This document shows, piece by piece, positions 5,354-7,575 of a stretch of DNA of 7,575 nt. How positions within the stretch are numbered: the first letter of the stretch is position 1; every line of letters starts with the position of its first letter. The DNA lies in the NCBI GenBank assembly GCA_016196565.1, contig JACPXK010000058.1, positions 1 through 7,575 on the forward strand, written 5' to 3'. The stretch comes from Candidatus Omnitrophota bacterium. GTDB taxonomy: Bacteria > Omnitrophota > Omnitrophia > Omnitrophales > Aquincolibacteriaceae. The notes under the pieces were generated by a model. That model saw only the letters and a program-made list of their open reading frames with translations, searched no databases and was not told where the DNA came from. A program made the position numbers and the translations under genes.

Positions 5354-5662
5354 ATGAAAATGATGACTTATCTTTTCATCTTCCTCACGGGATTTGCCCT
5401 AAGCGCTTATCCCGAGTTATCCCGGAAAACGACGGCAGATATGTATTGGGAAAGTTACATGACTCATATGCGAAGACAAACCAGTGCCGCGGAAATACGC
5501 GCGGACAGTTACAGGGAAATGTATGAGGTATGTGATAAGCATCACGAGTGCACGAATGTTACTGCCGGCGAAGAGAGTAAACCGGAAGAAATCGACAAAG
5601 GTAATCGTCGGACTGAGACCGAGTCGATGAGGCCGGTTATCTATAGTCCGGTATGGCTGTAG
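5354..5662 (+). CDS. Small secreted protein of unknown function with a C-x2-HH-x-C motif
   Basis: This is a 102-aa protein of no family I recognise. The first 19 or so residues form a signal peptide: MKMM, a hydrophobic run TYLFIFLTGFAL, then SAYP, giving a probable export-and-cleave region without a lipobox. The mature part is rich in Met, Tyr, Arg and Glu. It has two cysteines, C60 and C66, flanking H63 and H64 (CDKHHEC), a possible metal-binding or disulfide site. A charged, probably disordered tail follows. AAAGGAG (5337-5343) is 10 nt ahead of the ATG at 5354. GTG 5348 is an alternative start with 4-nt spacing. It follows a Crp-type promoter, so it is likely coregulated with the hemerythrin-like gene. 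Confidence 0.72.
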   Translation: MKMMTYLFIFLTGFALSAYPELSRKTTADMYWESYMTHMRRQTSAAEIRADSYREMYEVCDKHHECTNVTAGEESKPEEIDKGNRRTETESMRPVIYSPVWL

Positions 5663-5705
5663 AAAAGTTTTAAAAAATAAGAAAGACAAAAAGGAGGATA
5701 CTCAA

Positions 5706-6191
5706 ATGGAACTTTCCACGAGACTTACCCAATTTCTCAAAAAGAATAAGGTGCATTATGAAGTGCAAGTGCATCCCCAGACCTTCACCGCATCGCAAAC
5801 AGCCGAGGCCGAGCACATTCCCGGTAAAAAGCTCGCAAAGGTGGTGATGGTAAAAGTCCGGGGCAAAGATGCGATGGTGGTTCTTCCGTCAACCCGCATG
5901 ATTGATCTCTTTAAACTAAGCACGGCGTTGGGAACTCAGGATGTAAAGATTGAAGACGAAAAAGAGTTTAAGGATTTGTTTCCGGATTGTGAGCCCGGTG
6001 CCATGCCTCCGTTTGGGAAGATCTATGAAATTCCGTGTTATGCGGATGAAAGCCTGCAGGAAGAACGGGAGCTTTATTTCAATGCGGGCAATCATTTGGA
6101 AACAATAAAAATTGACACACCGGATTTTTTTAGAGCCTCCAAAGCGATCAAGGGTGATTTTTCCGTTGCAGGGAAAAAGACGGCCCGATAA
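5706..6191 (+). CDS. YbaK/EbsC-family aminoacyl-tRNA deacylase
   Basis: This 161-aa protein is a single YbaK/ProRS-insertion (INS-like) domain of usual length. The family hydrolyses mischarged aminoacyl-tRNAs such as Cys- or Ala-tRNA(Pro), in the cytoplasm. Visible family hallmarks are an N-terminal helix and VHYEVQVHP strand, GKKLAKVVMVK with K45 (matching the conserved catalytic-site Lys), DCEPGAMPPFG (94-104), a PCYADESL stretch, and FNAGNH (125-130). The substrate cannot be told from sequence. AAGGAGG (5691-5697) is 8 nt ahead of the ATG. It lies 43 bp after the secreted-protein gene and 17 bp before the membrane-protein gene, with no obvious terminator between, so all three may share one transcript. 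I see no mechanistic link with the redox genes. Confidence 0.92.
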   Translation: MELSTRLTQFLKKNKVHYEVQVHPQTFTASQTAEAEHIPGKKLAKVVMVKVRGKDAMVVLPSTRMIDLFKLSTALGTQDVKIEDEKEFKDLFPDCEPGAMPPFGKIYEIPCYADESLQEERELYFNAGNHLETIKIDTPDFFRASKAIKGDFSVAGKKTAR

Positions 6192-6208
6192 AAAGAAAGG
6201 AAAATTTT

Positions 6209-6457
6209 ATGGAAAATAAAAAATCAAAATTTTGTCCCGCGATGTGGTTTTCAGGTTTTTTTGGTTTGGGTGCGGTAATGCACTTGATACGGCTCCTCGG
6301 CGGCTTCAGCGTCGTGATTGCCGGGCGGGAGATTCCTCTTGGACTGAGCGGTGTGGCAGTGCTTGTTTTTGGAATTCTCTCGGTTGGATTATTGCTGATA
6401 AGCCTGAAAAAGCCGTGCGAAATGAAGAAAGATTCAGGGTCCGCTTGTTGTAAATAG
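6209..6457 (+). CDS. Small two-helix membrane protein of unknown function
   Basis: This 82-aa protein has two probable transmembrane helices, about 11-38 and 44-66, joined by a short VIAGREIPLG turn that should lie outside the cytoplasm if both ends are cytoplasmic. The N-terminus (MENKKSK) and the segment after helix 2 (SLKKPCEMKK) are basic, supporting both ends in the cytoplasm. Cysteines occur at C9, C70 and as a C80-C81 pair next to the end. Similar short two-helix proteins with a conserved HLIRLL-like first helix are common in bacteria, but I cannot name the family. A GAAAGGA at 6195-6201 is 7 nt ahead of the ATG. It follows the deacylase gene after 17 bp and probably shares its transcript. 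Confidence 0.75.
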   Translation: MENKKSKFCPAMWFSGFFGLGAVMHLIRLLGGFSVVIAGREIPLGLSGVAVLVFGILSVGLLLISLKKPCEMKKDSGSACCK

Positions 6458-6465
6458 CGGCCCTA

Positions 6466-6531
6466 TTGTAGTGTTTCCCCCTACAAATTCCTCAGGTGTT
6501 TTCCCCATAAAAAATCAGGTTATACCCTGAT
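6466..6531. promoter_or_regulatory. Dyads and direct repeats upstream of the poly-HAMP gene (candidate control region)
   Basis: The non-coding stretch 6458-6600 holds TTGTAG (6466-6471) paired with CTACAA (6481-6486) across nine bases, and ATCAGG (6514-6519) paired with CCTGAT (6526-6531) across six. The related strings GTGTTTCCCC (6471-6480) and GTGTTTTCCCC (6495-6505 region) recur about 25 bp apart. No T-run follows the hairpins, so a terminator is unlikely. A TATCCT at 6569-6574 is a possible -10. The binding factor is unknown. Confidence 0.4.
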
Positions 6532-6600
6532 AGAGATTCTCTGATCGTTGGCCTAAGATTCAGAGCGTTATCCTAGAAAAAATAAACTAAGGAGACCTCA

Positions 6601-7575
6601 ATGAAAGAATCCTCAGGCGTAATCGTTCCCTCTCTTACTGCTCCAAAAGAAGAAAATAATGGATTCAAAAAACAGTCCGGAAAAATTTCCCGCAAAGAAA
6701 TAACACCTTCAACTTCAACGGATAATGGACAGTCCCCAGGCATGCAAGCACAACTAAGAGAACTTCTTCAAGTTGTGAAAGCTGCGCGCAAAGGGGATTT
6801 TAAAGTTCGTTTTAATCCTAAAGACGGCCTTGTCGGAGAAATCGGCGAAGCGCTGAACGATATTCTCGAACTTAATGAAAATATGAGCAGTGAATTCGCG
6901 CGCGTTGCAAGCATCGTCGGAGAAGAAGGAAAAATTACGGAACGCGCCTCCATCGGCCCGGTGAAAGGGGCGTGGGCCATCAGCATGGAATCGGTCAATT
7001 CCCTTATCGTTAATCTCGGCCAGCCCATTCGCGAATTTGCCCGTGTGATCACATCCGTGGCGCAAGGCGATTTGTCACAAAACATGGCCCTTGAAATCGA
7101 AGGCCGTCCTCTCAAAGGAGAACTTTTACGCATCGGAACCACCGTGAATGCCATGGTGAATCAGCTCAATTCCTTCGCGGCTGAAGTGACTCGTGTGGCC
7201 AAGGAAGTAGGAACAGAAGGAAAACTCGGTGGACAAGCCGACGTGAAAGGTGTGTCGGGAACCTGGAAAGACTTAACCGATAACGTGAACGTTTTGGCCG
7301 GTAATTTGACCAACCAAGTGCGTAACATCGCCAAGGTGACGACGGCTGTGGCCAAAGGCGACCTTTCTCAAAAGATCACGGTGGATGCCAAAGGGGAAAT
7401 TTTCGAACTTAAAAACACCATCAATATCATGGTGGATCAATTAAATTCCTTTGCGGCCGAAGTGACTCGCGTGGCCAAGGAAGTGGGAACCGAAGGAAAA
7501 CTCGGCGGACAAGCCGAAGTGAAAGGTGTGTCGGGGACCTGGAAAGACTTGACCGATAACGTGAACGTTTTGGCC
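6601..7575 (+). CDS. Poly-HAMP signalling protein, N-terminal part (runs off the right edge)
   Basis: 325 codons are visible with no stop. Residues 1-50 are polar and probably disordered, with no signal peptide or membrane helix, so the protein is cytosolic. From about residue 55 it is a chain of HAMP-like units of about 46 aa alternating between two types: one with an (A/V)xGD(F/L) motif (64-67, 153-157, 250-254), the other with a GxEGK motif (107-111, 205-208, 297-300). From residue 190 a 92-aa double unit repeats almost exactly. This is the architecture of the Nik1/Os-1 group of hybrid histidine kinases and related bacterial proteins, which have kinase and receiver domains after the HAMP array. 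Here those would lie beyond the window and are not seen. AAGGAG (6589-6594) is 6 nt ahead of the ATG. Confidence 0.88.
   Translation, partial: MKESSGVIVPSLTAPKEENNGFKKQSGKISRKEITPSTSTDNGQSPGMQAQLRELLQVVKAARKGDFKVRFNPKDGLVGEIGEALNDILELNENMSSEFARVASIVGEEGKITERASIGPVKGAWAISMESVNSLIVNLGQPIREFARVITSVAQGDLSQNMALEIEGRPLKGELLRIGTTVNAMVNQLNSFAAEVTRVAKEVGTEGKLGGQADVKGVSGTWKDLTDNVNVLAGNLTNQVRNIAKVTTAVAKGDLSQKITVDAKGEIFELKNTINIMVDQLNSFAAEVTRVAKEVGTEGKLGGQAEVKGVSGTWKDLTDNVNVLA
7168..7575 (+). repeat. 276-bp in-frame tandem repeat within the poly-HAMP gene
   Basis: Bases 7168-7299 and 7444-7575 align over 132 bp at a shift of exactly 276 bp (92 codons). They differ at 9 positions, of which 8 are silent and one changes Asp to Glu. 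The second copy reaches the window edge, so further copies are likely outside. The near identity at DNA level points to recent duplication or ongoing gene conversion. Confidence 0.88.

Noticed and set aside
5332..5526. Alternative 64-codon reading frame over the secreted-protein gene
   Set aside because: Its ATG lies at or before the predicted transcription start with no Shine-Dalgarno; the other frame has a signal peptide and a good ribosome site.
6754..7355. Three open frames on the - strand
   Set aside because: They are antisense shadows of the poly-HAMP coding sequence, without ribosome sites or recognisable domains.
1..7575. tRNA, rRNA, CRISPR arrays or a defence system
   Set aside because: No cloverleaf, rRNA-like stretch or spaced short repeats seen on either strand; the only repeats are the HAMP coding repeats and short dyads.

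Overview
The window is bacterial DNA of moderate GC with strong Shine-Dalgarno sites. All supported genes lie on the + strand. No taxonomic marker is present. The gene content (sigma-54 activator, PAS histidine kinase, cysteine-rich Crp/Fnr protein, hemerythrin, poly-HAMP protein, SNase-domain remnant) suggests a mesophilic Gram-negative lineage. My best guess is an uncultivated group of the Omnitrophota/Nitrospirota kind, with low confidence.

Left edge (1-460): the last 41 codons and probable right end of an IS4-like insertion sequence, directly abutting a staphylococcal-nuclease-like domain that lacks its natural N-terminus. The insertion appears to have truncated the nuclease gene.

Signalling locus (530-5662): a soluble PAS histidine kinase overlaps by 8 bp an NtrC/AtoC-type sigma-54 activator, followed by a candidate terminator. 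A near-consensus sigma-54 promoter then precedes a 78-aa protein of unknown function, a stand-alone receiver and a Crp/Fnr regulator. In the regulator a cysteine cluster occupies the place of the usual phosphate-binding cassette. Immediately downstream are two promoters of identical geometry: a GTGA-N6-TCAC palindrome, exactly 21 bp, then TATTCT. They drive a hemerythrin-like protein and a small secreted protein with a C-x2-HH-x-C motif. The regulator's recognition helix reads RETVAR, closely matching the RETVGR of E. coli CRP, which recognises GTGA half-sites. The sequence can therefore be read as a cascade: kinase, sigma-54 activator, Crp/Fnr protein, then hemerythrin and secreted protein. 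It parallels FixL-FixJ-FixK in logic but uses an NtrC-type middle component. The signal is unknown; oxygen, NO or another redox cue is an inference.

After this (5706-6457) come a YbaK-type aminoacyl-tRNA deacylase and a two-helix membrane protein, probably read with the secreted-protein gene. A non-coding stretch rich in dyads and direct repeats (6458-6600) leads to the right edge (6601 onward): the N-terminal 325 codons of a cytosolic poly-HAMP signalling protein, whose 92-residue repeat is nearly identical at DNA level and continues out of the window.
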